Shown here in pieces: positions 17,487 through 25,270 of a DNA stretch of 64,000 nucleotides. Source of the stretch: PGYR01 sp046290495 (GTDB taxonomy: Bacteria > Bacteroidota > Ignavibacteria > Kapaibacteriales > UBA2268); assembly GCA_046290495.1 (NCBI GenBank), contig JBKAGT010000005.1, forward strand, positions 558,001 to 622,000, written 5' to 3'. Under the pieces are notes generated by a model. That model ran no database searches, had not been told where the DNA came from, and worked only from the letters and a program-made list of their open reading frames with translations. The position numbers and the translations under genes are program-made. Each line of letters opens with the position of its first letter. Within the stretch, counting starts at the first letter, position 1.

Positions 17487-18200
17487 TTATACGGTAACAG
17501 TAGTACCTATATTCTCACCAGTAACTAATTTAAATAAATTATCTGGCTTGTTCATATTTATAACTTTAATTGGTAGTTTATTCTCATTACAAAGTGTTAT
17601 TGCAGTATGATCCATTACTCTTAAATCTTTGTTAAGAACATCTTTGAATTTGATATTATCATACATTACAGCATCTGAATTTATTTCAGGATCCGAATCA
17701 TATACTCCGTCTACTCTAGTTCCTTTAATTACTACTTCAGCTTTCACCTCAATAGCTCTGAGCACTGCTGCAGTATCAGTAGTGAAATAAGGGTTACCGG
17801 TACCAGCACCAAATAGTACAACTCTGCCTTTTTCTAGGTGTCGAATAGCTCTTCTTTGAATATAAGGCTCTGCTATCTGTTCCATTTTGATAGCAGTTTG
17901 CAATCTAGTAGGAACACCTTGCTTTTCTAAAGCATTTTGGAATGCAACACAGTTAATTACTGTAGCAAGCATACCCATGTAGTCACCGGATACTTTGTCA
18001 ATACCATGAGAAGCAGCTTGGATGCCTCTAAAAATATTTCCCCCACCAATTACGATTCCTATTTGAACTCCTAATTTGTGTATCTGAGCTATTTCACTAA
18101 CGAACTTAGACAAGGTGTCGGGATCAATCCCATAACCTTCCTTACCCATTAGTGACTCGCCACTAACTTTCAGAAATATTCTTTTATATATAGGTTCCAA
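17487..18200 (-). CDS. pyrH: UMP kinase
   Basis: A 237-residue amino-acid-kinase-fold enzyme phosphorylating UMP to UDP. Motifs: FLKVSGESLMG, GIVIGGGNIFRG (phosphate binding), GDYMGMLATVIN, GAGTGNPYFTTDTAA, and the C-terminal INMNKPDN. Bacterial UMP kinase is hexameric and is usually regulated by GTP and UTP. It starts 4 bp after the tsf stop and precedes frr. Confidence 0.97.
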   Translation of the reverse strand: MEPIYKRIFLKVSGESLMGKEGYGIDPDTLSKFVSEIAQIHKLGVQIGIVIGGGNIFRGIQAASHGIDKVSGDYMGMLATVINCVAFQNALEKQGVPTRLQTAIKMEQIAEPYIQRRAIRHLEKGRVVLFGAGTGNPYFTTDTAAVLRAIEVKAEVVIKGTRVDGVYDSDPEINSDAVMYDNIKFKDVLNKDLRVMDHTAITLCNENKLPIKVINMNKPDNLFKLVTGENIGTTVTV

Positions 18201-18204
18201 CTGA

Positions 18205-19059
18205 TTAACCGCCGATTGAGTATCTTACAAATTGATTTACTTTAACATCTTCACCTGCATTTTCAGAAATCTGCTTAAGAACATCGCCTACAGTCATGTT
18301 GCCATCTTTAACAAACTGTTGCTCAACCAAACAATTCTCTTTGAAGAATTTGTTTATTCTACCTTCTGCAATTCTTTCAGCTATATCAGCAGGTTTTCCT
18401 TCTTCAGCAGCTTGTTGCTTGTAAAGTTCTTTTTCTTTATCAAGAATATCTTGTGTTACAGTTGTTCTGTCAACGAATCCAGGATTCATAGCTGCAACTT
18501 GCATAGCTATATCTCTTACTAATGCTTTTGATTCGTCATTAATGTTAGATGAGCTAACTTCTACTAAAACACCAAGTTTGTTACCACCGTGGATATAATC
18601 TACGATAAAACCATCAGTTTTTACTTTCTCAAATTTGCTTACATCGATTCTTTCACTAAATTTAGCAAGAATTTCGTTGTATGAATCTTCTACTTTCTTG
18701 CCATTGTTCTCAGCACTTAGAAGAGTATCTTTGTCTTGTGGTTCTTGTTCGAAAACTACAGATGCGATTGAATCAGCAAATTCAACAAATTCTTCATTAC
18801 GAGCAACGAAGTCAGTTTCGCATGAAATTTGTGCGATAGAAGCAGCTTGACCATTATCAGCAACTTTTGTAGTAACTAAACCTTCATTTGTATCTTTATC
18901 AGCTCTTTTCTCAGCAGATGCAGCACCTTTCTTTCTTAAAAAGTCTACAGCAGCTTCCATGTCGCCACCAGATTCTACTAATGCTTTTTTACAATCCGCC
19001 ATACCAGCGCCTGTTTTATCTCTAAGTTCTTTTACTTGTTGTGCAGTTATATTTGACAT
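18205..19059 (-). CDS. tsf: Elongation factor Ts
   Basis: A 284-residue protein with the start set at MSNITAQQVKELRDKTGAGM, the invariant EF-Ts opening. A Met 16 codons upstream would add a hydrophobic non-family leader lying inside the terminator before tsf, so it was not used. It has the UBA-like N-terminus (TGAGMADCKKAL), the core dimerisation repeats (ISCETDFVARNEEF) and a C-terminal module. EF-Ts is the nucleotide exchange factor of EF-Tu. It is first in tsf-pyrH-frr and separated from rpsB by a terminator-like hairpin. Confidence 0.96.
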   Translation of the reverse strand: MSNITAQQVKELRDKTGAGMADCKKALVESGGDMEAAVDFLRKKGAASAEKRADKDTNEGLVTTKVADNGQAASIAQISCETDFVARNEEFVEFADSIASVVFEQEPQDKDTLLSAENNGKKVEDSYNEILAKFSERIDVSKFEKVKTDGFIVDYIHGGNKLGVLVEVSSSNINDESKALVRDIAMQVAAMNPGFVDRTTVTQDILDKEKELYKQQAAEEGKPADIAERIAEGRINKFFKENCLVEQQFVKDGNMTVGDVLKQISENAGEDVKVNQFVRYSIGG

Positions 19060-19095
19060 TTTTATTTTTCTTAATTGGTTGATAATTAGTTTATA

Positions 19096-19125
19096 TAAAA
19101 AGAGCATCTTATCGAGATGCTCTTT
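19096..19125 (-). terminator. Terminator/attenuator between rpsB and tsf
   Basis: Perfect 11-bp stem AAAGAGCATCT / AGATGCTCTTT with a 5-nt loop, followed on the minus strand by five T. It lies 16 bp after the rpsB stop and upstream of tsf, so it ends or reduces transcription from rpsB into tsf. Confidence 0.85.
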
Positions 19126-19140
19126 ACAAAAAATAATTTT

Positions 19141-20016
19141 TTAGCTGTTTTCTTTCTTTTCAGCTTCTTCCGAGCTCTCTTTAACTACTTCTTTAGGAGT
19201 ATCAGATTTAGGCTTGGATTTCTTTCTTTCTCTAAGTTGTCGTTTTACTTTTGGTTGACCATCACCCAAATCATCAGATTCTTTGGCTATTCTTTCTGAT
19301 TCAGCTTGCTGCTCAGCACGCTTAGCTTTTGCTACTGTGTAACCTTCAACTAAAGCATCTGCTATTACATCAACAATCAAGTTAATTGTATTTCTTGAAT
19401 CATCGTTAGCAGGAATTGGGAAATCAACTTCCATTGGATTTGAATTAGTATCAACTATTGCTATTACAGGTATTCCTAAGTTTTGAGCTTCTTTTATTGC
19501 CAAGTGCTCTTTTTTAGTATCAACTACAAACAAAGCTCCAGGCAGACGAGTCATATTCTCAATACCACCAAAAATTCTTCTTAATTTGTCTTTCTCTCTA
19601 TCAAAAAGTAGTCTTTCTTTCTTAGTGATCTTCTCATAAGTACCGTCGATAGACATTTTATCGATAGTGGAAAGTCTTTTGATAGATTTTCTGATTGTAG
19701 CAAAGTTAGTTAACATCCCACCTAACCATCTCTCAGAAACAAAATTCACATCGGCTTTCTTGGCTGCTTCTTGAAGTATCTCTTTAGCTTGGCTTTTAGT
19801 ACCAACAAACAAGATATTTCTGCCACTTAGAGCAATTTGATAAGCTGCATCGCGCGCCAAAGTTAAAAGGATTTGAGTTTTTCTCAAATCAATGATATGG
19901 ATTCCGTTTCTTTCATTGAAGATAAAATCTTCCATAGCAGGATTCCAACGTCTGGTCAAGTGACCAAAGTGAGCACCAGCTTTTAGTAACTGGTCTATCT
20001 CTACATAGTGTTTCAT
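19141..20016 (-). CDS. rpsB: 30S ribosomal protein S2 with charged C-terminal extension
   Basis: A 291-residue protein. The S2 core (about 1-228) has LKAGAHFGHLTRRWNPAM, FVGTKSQAKEI, ERWLGGMLTNF and GIPVIAIVDTNSNP. After the core comes a tail of about 60 residues rich in Lys, Arg, Glu and Ser (for example RQLRERKKSKPKSD) that the roughly 240-residue E. coli S2 lacks; tails of this sort occur in some Bacteroidota S2 proteins. A structured hairpin lies in its upstream region. The coding part of the transcript ends at the terminator before tsf. Confidence 0.96.
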   Translation of the reverse strand: MKHYVEIDQLLKAGAHFGHLTRRWNPAMEDFIFNERNGIHIIDLRKTQILLTLARDAAYQIALSGRNILFVGTKSQAKEILQEAAKKADVNFVSERWLGGMLTNFATIRKSIKRLSTIDKMSIDGTYEKITKKERLLFDREKDKLRRIFGGIENMTRLPGALFVVDTKKEHLAIKEAQNLGIPVIAIVDTNSNPMEVDFPIPANDDSRNTINLIVDVIADALVEGYTVAKAKRAEQQAESERIAKESDDLGDGQPKVKRQLRERKKSKPKSDTPKEVVKESSEEAEKKENS

Positions 20017-20049
20017 GTATTCCCTTGTATTTTGTGTGTTTTAACTACT

Positions 20050-20101
20050 GCTCGAAAGATCTTGGTACATATAGAATATGCAACACACAGTACTTTCAAG
20101 C
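20050..20101 (-). promoter_or_regulatory. Structured leader upstream of rpsB, possible S2 autoregulatory RNA
   Basis: On the minus strand GCTTGAAAG pairs with CTTTCGAGC (9 bp, one G-U) 52 nt apart. Nested inside are a GTAC/GTAC pair and an apical CATAT-TCT-ATATG hairpin. The element lies between rpsI and the rpsB ATG (34 nt before it), where ribosomal-protein leaders often occur. It has no T run, so it is not a simple terminator. Confidence 0.5.
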
Positions 20102-20122
20102 ATGATTGATAAATAATTTCTC

Positions 20123-20509
20123 TTAACGTTTTGAGAATTGGAATTTCTTTCTTGCTTTTTTGCGACCATACTTCTTACGCTCTACCATTCTAGAGTCTCT
20201 AGTAAGTAAGTCAGCTTCTTTAAGCTTTTCTTTTAAATCTGGTTCCATTTCTACTAATGCTCTTGCAATACCAAGTTGGATAGCACCTGTTTGACCAGTA
20301 GTACCACCACCTTTTACATTTGCATGCACGTTGTATTGACCTTTAAGTTCAGTAACATCTAAAGGCATATATACTTTTTCTATATTACTTTGGAGGTCTA
20401 AAAATTGTTCTACCTTCTTATTGTTGATAGTAAATTCACCCTTTCCAGGTGTAATTCTTACTGATGCAACAGAAGTCTTTCTTCGACCTGTTCCCCAAAA
20501 TTGTTTCAT
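20123..20509 (-). CDS. rpsI: 30S ribosomal protein S9
   Basis: A 128-residue protein of canonical length. It has GTGRRKTSVASVRI at the start, KGGGTTGQTGAIQLGIARAL in the middle, and the invariant basic end RKKFQFSKR whose last residues reach the P-site tRNA. It follows rplM by 18 bp in the usual rplM-rpsI order and has a GGAG ribosome binding site 6 nt before ATG. Confidence 0.98.
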   Translation of the reverse strand: MKQFWGTGRRKTSVASVRITPGKGEFTINNKKVEQFLDLQSNIEKVYMPLDVTELKGQYNVHANVKGGGTTGQTGAIQLGIARALVEMEPDLKEKLKEADLLTRDSRMVERKKYGRKKARKKFQFSKR

Positions 20510-20527
20510 TTATTGCTCCGAATTATC

Positions 20528-20968
20528 TTATATTTCTAATTTCTTAGGTGATTGTGCTTCATGCGGGTGCTCATTACCAACATAAACTTTAAGTTTTGTT
20601 GCCATCTTTTTACCTAATTTATTCTTAGGTAGCATCCCTTTTACAGCTTTTTCTAGTATTCTTTCTGGGTATTTTTCTCTTATTTCTTTAACAGAAGTAA
20701 AAGACTCACTACCGTGATAACCAGTATGCTTGAAGTAAGTTTTCTTATCTTCTCTTTTACCAGTGAATACTACTTTTTCAGCATTAACCACAACTACAAA
20801 ATCCCCATTATCAATATGAGGAGTAAAGCTTGGTTTGTGCTTTCCTCTAATTAAAGTTGCTATTCTAGTAGCAATTCTGCCAACCGTTTGGCCTTCTGCG
20901 TCTACTACCCACCATTCTGGGTTGACGTCTTCTTTTCTAAGCGATTTGGTAAATTGTCCAGTACTCAA
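20528..20968 (-). CDS. rplM: 50S ribosomal protein L13 (TTG start)
   Basis: A 146-residue L13 starting at TTG (20968): (M)STGQFTKSLRKEDVNPEWWVVDAEGQ. Family motifs are WWVVDAEGQTVGRIAT, GDFVVVVNAEKVVFTG and YVGNEHPHEAQSP. The TTG is preceded by GGAG with 7 nt spacing. A longer frame to an ATG at 21076 would add a 36-residue non-family tail and would start upstream of the promoter boxes at 21007-21038, so that ATG cannot be used by this transcript. L13 is normally 142-150 residues, matching the TTG start. Confidence 0.95.
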   Translation of the reverse strand: MSTGQFTKSLRKEDVNPEWWVVDAEGQTVGRIATRIATLIRGKHKPSFTPHIDNGDFVVVVNAEKVVFTGKREDKKTYFKHTGYHGSESFTSVKEIREKYPERILEKAVKGMLPKNKLGKKMATKLKVYVGNEHPHEAQSPKKLEI

Positions 20969-21006
20969 TTTACATCTCCAAAAGTTTTTGTTTTTATTAT
21001 AGCTTA

Positions 21007-21038
21007 CAAAACTAATAGATTTATAATAATATTTCAAA
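21007..21038 (-). promoter_or_regulatory. Bacteroidota-type promoter for rplM-rpsI
   Basis: Minus strand TTTG, 20 nt, TAGTTTTG: full matches to the -33 and -7 consensus, identical in boxes and spacing to the gcvPA promoter. The start of transcription would be near 21000, leaving a leader of about 32 nt before the TTG of rplM. Confidence 0.72.
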
Positions 21039-21047
21039 TTATTTGCA

Positions 21048-22853
21048 TTATAATCTGAATTTTTTTTCCAACTCACTATATGATATAGTGTATGATGTCA
21101 ATTTTCCTGTTGGGCTATGTTGTGGATTTTTACATTCGAATAAGTCATTATAAAGTTTTTCTAGCTGTGTAGAAGTCCTATAGTCTTGCTGCTTTACTTT
21201 TAAACTTATTGACATTACTTTCGCTAGATACTCGTATGTTTCATCGTTTTCATCGTGTATGGCATCTAGCAAGTTTGTTGCTATTCTCTCAATTAGCAAT
21301 TCCAAATTAGTATTTTGTACTATTTCAGGAACTGATTCCAAAATCAATGTCTCTTCTCTAATTTCGAATATGAAACCATAACTTTTTAAATTATCAACAT
21401 TATGGTTTAATACATTAATCAATCGTTTTTCTAATTTAAGTTTCAGAGGAAAAAGTAGGTCTTGACTTTTGTTATCATTGTTCAAATAACTTGATACAAA
21501 TTTTTCATAATAGATTCTCTGTATTGCTCTTCTTTTATAAATAACTAATAAATTCTCTTCTCTTTTTACAATAAGAAATCTATCATCAATAGTCAAATAT
21601 TCGAACAGAGTACTTTCATCATTTCTGAATAGATTACTAAATTTGTCTGAACTGAAATCATTTCTAAACTCTGTAGGCTTTTTGTAGTCTCTTTCAATCA
21701 TTCTATTTGATTTTGAATGACTATTACTTTCAGATTCATTTTGTTTTATAATCTCGCCAGTGTTTCTATTAACAATGATATCATCATCATCTATATTCTT
21801 ATGAACAGTAAATGGATTAACATTTTGTTCAGATTCAATTTTGAATTCTGGAATCAGACTAACACTTCTAAGTGTTGACAATACAGCACTTTTAACAATA
21901 TTATATATCTGCCTATCATTTTCAAATTTGACTTCATGCTTCTGAGGGTGTACATTTATATCTATTTTAGTACAGTCAATATTGAGGAATAATACATAGA
22001 ATGGGTACTTTTTCTCTTCTAACATCTCTTCATAGCAGCTAACAATAGCATGATTAATGTATTTACTTTTAATAATTCTATTATTTAGAAATAAAAATTG
22101 ATTGGAAGAATTACTCTTTGCTAAAAATGGTTTACCAATGAACCCTTTGATTTCTATACCTTCATCACAAAAATCAAGAGGAATAATTAAGTCTTCTACT
22201 GCTTTACCTAAAGTTTCTACAATTCTATTTTCTAAATCTGTTGGATTTAAATCAAATATCAGATTGTCATCATTATAGAATGTAAATCTTTTATCAGGGT
22301 GAGAAAGAGAAAATTTGAGCATGGTTTCCGAAATATGCTTAAATTCAGTCAAATTACTCTTCAAGAATTTTCTTCTTGCTGGTACATTATAAAACAAGTT
22401 TTTCACTAAAATTTGTGTACCCTTATCTGCATTCACCTCCGATAGCTCCGCAGGTTTATTCGGTTGGGCAACTAGTTTATAACCCAAATTATTAGATGCT
22501 CTTCTTGAAATTACTTCTAAATGTGATACGGAGCTTATAGAAGCCAACGCCTCTCCTCTAAACCCAAGAGTATTAATCGCTTCCAAATCACTTTGTGAGC
22601 TAATCTTACTAGTTGCATGTCTTTTGATACTATATTCAATATCTTCCTTACTCATACCACTGCCATTATCAATGATATGGATTAGTGATTTACCAGCATT
22701 TCTTACTACAACAACTATTTCAGTTGCACCTGCATCTAGCGAGTTCTCTACCAATTCTTTCACTACTGATTCTGGTCTTTGCACAACCTCGCCAGCTGCT
22801 ATTTGATTGGCAATAAAGTCAGGTAAAATTTTTATAGTATTATTATTACTCAT
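21048..22853 (-). CDS. mutL: DNA mismatch repair protein MutL, endonuclease motif degenerate
   Basis: A 601-residue protein. The N-terminal GHKL ATPase is intact: ELVENSLDAGAT (about 33-44), DNGSGM (62-67), RHATSKI (78-84), GFRGEALASI (97-106). A transducer domain to about 335 includes NVHPQKHEVKF. A low-complexity Asn/Ser linker (340-410) leads to a C-terminal dimerisation domain. At 437-451 the sequence is VIYKRRAIQRIYYEK where endonuclease-type MutL has a DQHA-type metal motif: the Asp, Gln and His are replaced by Tyr, Lys and Arg. It is therefore probably not a nicking MutL. The gene stands alone between a terminator and the rplM promoter. Confidence 0.95.
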   Translation of the reverse strand: MSNNNTIKILPDFIANQIAAGEVVQRPESVVKELVENSLDAGATEIVVVVRNAGKSLIHIIDNGSGMSKEDIEYSIKRHATSKISSQSDLEAINTLGFRGEALASISSVSHLEVISRRASNNLGYKLVAQPNKPAELSEVNADKGTQILVKNLFYNVPARRKFLKSNLTEFKHISETMLKFSLSHPDKRFTFYNDDNLIFDLNPTDLENRIVETLGKAVEDLIIPLDFCDEGIEIKGFIGKPFLAKSNSSNQFLFLNNRIIKSKYINHAIVSCYEEMLEEKKYPFYVLFLNIDCTKIDINVHPQKHEVKFENDRQIYNIVKSAVLSTLRSVSLIPEFKIESEQNVNPFTVHKNIDDDDIIVNRNTGEIIKQNESESNSHSKSNRMIERDYKKPTEFRNDFSSDKFSNLFRNDESTLFEYLTIDDRFLIVKREENLLVIYKRRAIQRIYYEKFVSSYLNNDNKSQDLLFPLKLKLEKRLINVLNHNVDNLKSYGFIFEIREETLILESVPEIVQNTNLELLIERIATNLLDAIHDENDETYEYLAKVMSISLKVKQQDYRTSTQLEKLYNDLFECKNPQHSPTGKLTSYTISYSELEKKFRL

Positions 22854-22898
22854 TAAAAAAAAATATTTGAATAAAGTGTTTTGGTATTTTCAAAAATA

Positions 22899-22934
22899 CA
22901 AAAAACCGAGACTTAGTTTAAGTACTCGGTTTTT
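22899..22934 (-). terminator. Terminator after the 22967-23419 gene
   Basis: Stem AAAAACCGAG / CTCGGTTTTT extended by an inner ACTTA / TAAGT pairing, followed on the minus strand by a run of T. It ends the kdsC-ytxH unit before mutL. The mutL promoter must lie within or just after it; CAAAAATA at 22891-22898 is a possible -7 box on the minus strand. Confidence 0.85.
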
Positions 22935-22966
22935 AAAATATTCTTAAAGTAAATATTGTAATATTA

Positions 22967-23419
22967 CTATTTGGACGAAAGTCTATTCCCAAAAGCTTGC
23001 AGTGCCTTCGATAGTGCAGACACCATGGTTGTAGCTTTTTCAATAGGTGGAGCAATCTTATGATAAGACCTATCTACTAACCTTTCATAAGGTTCTATTG
23101 TAGATATAATTCGTTTAGTCCCATTACTTACGTTGTCAATCAGGTCATTAGCTTTTTTACTTGTTTCATTCCACTGATCCATAGTATCAATAGATTTTTG
23201 TTTTACTTCCTTCAACTCTTTATTTGTTTCAGAAAGTTCCTCTAACGAAATCATTACTCTCGTTTTCAGGACATTCGTATTCTCTGTAATCTTATCAAAA
23301 TTTCTTAATGAACTTTGAAATAATTTCTGTGTTTTAACAAAAAACAATATTCCAAATACAGCAAATACTGAAATTGAAATTAAAGCAATTATAGCCACTA
23401 ATTTTAGTAATTCATCCAT
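22967..23419 (-). CDS. Small membrane protein with coiled coil, DUF948-like
   Basis: A 150-residue protein: one N-terminal transmembrane helix (about 6-28) and then a long charged helix with heptad-like pattern (LEELSETNKELKEVKQKSIDT). Residues 100-145 are more hydrophobic and include KIAPPIEKATTMVSALSKAL. The layout resembles the DUF948 family of general-stress-associated membrane proteins, which often neighbour YtxH proteins, as here (17 bp after the YtxH-like gene). Function unknown; anchoring or envelope-stress roles are guesses. Last gene before a terminator. Confidence 0.65.
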   Translation of the reverse strand: MDELLKLVAIIALISISVFAVFGILFFVKTQKLFQSSLRNFDKITENTNVLKTRVMISLEELSETNKELKEVKQKSIDTMDQWNETSKKANDLIDNVSNGTKRIISTIEPYERLVDRSYHKIAPPIEKATTMVSALSKALQAFGNRLSSK

Positions 23420-23435
23420 TTAAAATATCTAATAT

Positions 23436-23861
23436 TTAATTTTTAGATTCGTTGATTTCTGATTTGAAAGTTTCAACGCCAGCTTTAGTTGCACTTCTAA
23501 CATCATCTATTTTATTTTGAACAGATGATTTGGTTGTACCAGCTTTGGTTTTTGCTTCGTTCAATACATTCTCGGCAGCGTACAACAATTCGTTAGCTTG
23601 TTGCTTAGCCGAATCAATAATACTTTGTGCTTTTGCTCTACCTTCATTGACAGTAGAAGTAACCTGACGGCCAACTACTTCCTCAGTTTCGGCCCATTTG
23701 TTACTAGCTTTGTTGTAATATTCATTTGATTTTTCTTGAATATCACCTCTTAGTTCTCTACCACTTTTGGGTGCAGTTAACAATGCAACAGCAGCACCAA
23801 TAGCACCACCTACTAAAGTACCTATTAAAAATCCTTTTGTATATTCTTGTTCGTTTGGCAT
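23436..23861 (-). CDS. YtxH domain-containing protein
   Basis: A 141-residue protein with the YtxH signature: a glycine-rich hydrophobic helix GFLIGTLVGGAIGAAVALLTAP (about 10-31) followed by KSGRELRGDIQEK. The rest is a hydrophilic Ala/Lys/Glu helix resembling LEA-like or apolipoprotein-like repeats. YtxH proteins are small and membrane-attached; in Bacillus the homologue is in the sigma-B regulon, but the biochemical role is unknown. Co-transcribed with kdsC upstream (12 bp) and the DUF948-like gene downstream. Confidence 0.82.
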   Translation of the reverse strand: MPNEQEYTKGFLIGTLVGGAIGAAVALLTAPKSGRELRGDIQEKSNEYYNKASNKWAETEEVVGRQVTSTVNEGRAKAQSIIDSAKQQANELLYAAENVLNEAKTKAGTTKSSVQNKIDDVRSATKAGVETFKSEINESKN

Positions 23862-23873
23862 AATAAATCTCTC

Positions 23874-24371
23874 CTACCAGTTTTCAGTTAATAAATTCGT
23901 TTTATCGTGTGTTCTTAATATCATTTCTGCAAATTCTCTTACAGCTCCATAACCAGCTTTTCTCTCGCAAACATAATCTGCAATTGATTTAATAGCCTCA
24001 ACTGCATCAACTGGACAAGCACTATAACCAACTGTTTTCATTGCATGATAGTCATTAACATCGTCACCCATGAAAGCTATCTCTTCTAATTTGAGCTCCA
24101 TATCTTCTGCGAGCAATTTGACTGCATCAGTCTTGTTCTTACATCCTAATACGGTTGCATCTACGTTAAGTTTCTTAGCTCTACTAGCTGCTATAGGACT
24201 GTCTTCACTGGTCATTACCGCAACTTTGAAGCCAGCTTTTTTTAATAGAACAATTCCCATACCATCTTTTACATTGAATTTCTTCATGGTATCACCTTCA
24301 GCAGTGTAGTACATACCGCCATCGGTCATAGTTCCATCTACATCTAATATTATTAATTTAATTTTTTCCAA
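23874..24371 (-). CDS. kdsC: HAD family 3-deoxy-D-manno-octulosonate 8-phosphate phosphatase-like
   Basis: A 165-residue capless HAD phosphatase. Motif I is LDVDGTMTDG (Asp10, Asp12), with the family-specific FNVKDGMGIVLLKKAGFKVAVMTSE (motif II Thr/Ser), a KNKTDAVKLLAED motif III lysine region and FMGDDVNDYHAMKTVG as motif IV. C-terminal CERKAGYGAVREFAEMIL matches the tail KdsC uses to close neighbouring active sites. KdsC releases phosphate from KDO-8-phosphate in LPS inner-core synthesis. The related NeuA-linked phosphatase is a less likely alternative. No other kds gene is in the window. Confidence 0.88.
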   Translation of the reverse strand: MEKIKLIILDVDGTMTDGGMYYTAEGDTMKKFNVKDGMGIVLLKKAGFKVAVMTSEDSPIAASRAKKLNVDATVLGCKNKTDAVKLLAEDMELKLEEIAFMGDDVNDYHAMKTVGYSACPVDAVEAIKSIADYVCERKAGYGAVREFAEMILRTHDKTNLLTENW

Positions 24372-24427
24372 TTATTATACCCTTATCTGTCCATTTGTTT
24401 ATTTTACAAGAAAATTAAGGACGTAAT

Positions 24428-25270
24428 TTGAAAAAATACATTAGTATAAGATATTCTATAAAGGAAGAAAACCAGGATTTATTTATTGGTTTAATTTCTG
24501 ATTTAAATTTCACAGGTATAGAACAAAACTTTGATACTCTTACCATCAATTTTCCTGCCAACATTTACAACGATGAAATAGCCGATAAATTGCATGAATT
24601 GTCAAATAGTATTCATTTCAAAGTTGAGGAAATTAGTAGAGAAGAAATAAATGAAGAGAATTGGAATAGTAACTGGGAAAGCCAATTAGAGCCAGTAATT
24701 ATTAGTGATGATTTGATAATATCCCCTACTTCAAAATCAAATAACATTACTGATTACAAATATGTAATTAAAATTGACCCGAAAATGTCTTTTGGTACTG
24801 GTTATCATGCTACAACAAGACTTGCTTCGAAGTTAATACTAAGTTCAGTTGAAAGTGGAACTAAGTGGTTGGATGCTGGAACAGGAACAGGAGTATTGGC
24901 TATCTTGGCATCAATGCTAGAAGCAAAAGAGTTAGATGCATTTGATATTGACACTTGGTCAGTAGAAAATACTAAAGAGAATCTAGAAATCAATGAAATT
25001 AGAAATGTAAATGTATTTGAAGCAGATTTATACAAATTAGAATTGGATATGTATGATGGTATAATCGCAAATATGTTCTCAAACCTTTTGATTGACAATA
25101 TGAATAAGCTTTCTAATTCCATTAACTATGGGGGCAGTTTAATTTGTACAGGGATTTTAAAATACGATAAAGATAAAGTATTAGAATCAGCCTTGAAAAA
25201 CAACTTCAAATTAGTAGAAGAGTTAAACGAAGATGAATGGGTTGCATATAAATTTGAGAAATTGAAATGA
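24428..25270 (+). CDS. prmA: Ribosomal protein L11 methyltransferase (TTG start)
   Basis: A 280-residue protein. The start is TTG with an AAGGA site 6 nt before it; no ATG gives the N-terminus. It has the PrmA N-terminal substrate-binding domain (about 1-95, ENWNSNWESQLEPVII) and a SAM methyltransferase domain with FGTGYHATTRLA, LDAGTGTGVLAILA (motif I) and GIIANMFSNLL (NPPF-like position). PrmA trimethylates ribosomal protein L11. The stop overlaps the next start (ATGA), making a two-gene unit. It diverges from kdsC with a 56-bp spacer. Confidence 0.93.
   Translation: MKKYISIRYSIKEENQDLFIGLISDLNFTGIEQNFDTLTINFPANIYNDEIADKLHELSNSIHFKVEEISREEINEENWNSNWESQLEPVIISDDLIISPTSKSNNITDYKYVIKIDPKMSFGTGYHATTRLASKLILSSVESGTKWLDAGTGTGVLAILASMLEAKELDAFDIDTWSVENTKENLEINEIRNVNVFEADLYKLELDMYDGIIANMFSNLLIDNMNKLSNSINYGGSLICTGILKYDKDKVLESALKNNFKLVEELNEDEWVAYKFEKLK

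Noticed and set aside
19060..19107. Upstream ATG extension of tsf
   Set aside because: It would begin inside the rpsB-tsf terminator and add a hydrophobic leader unknown in EF-Ts; the MSNITAQQ start is standard.
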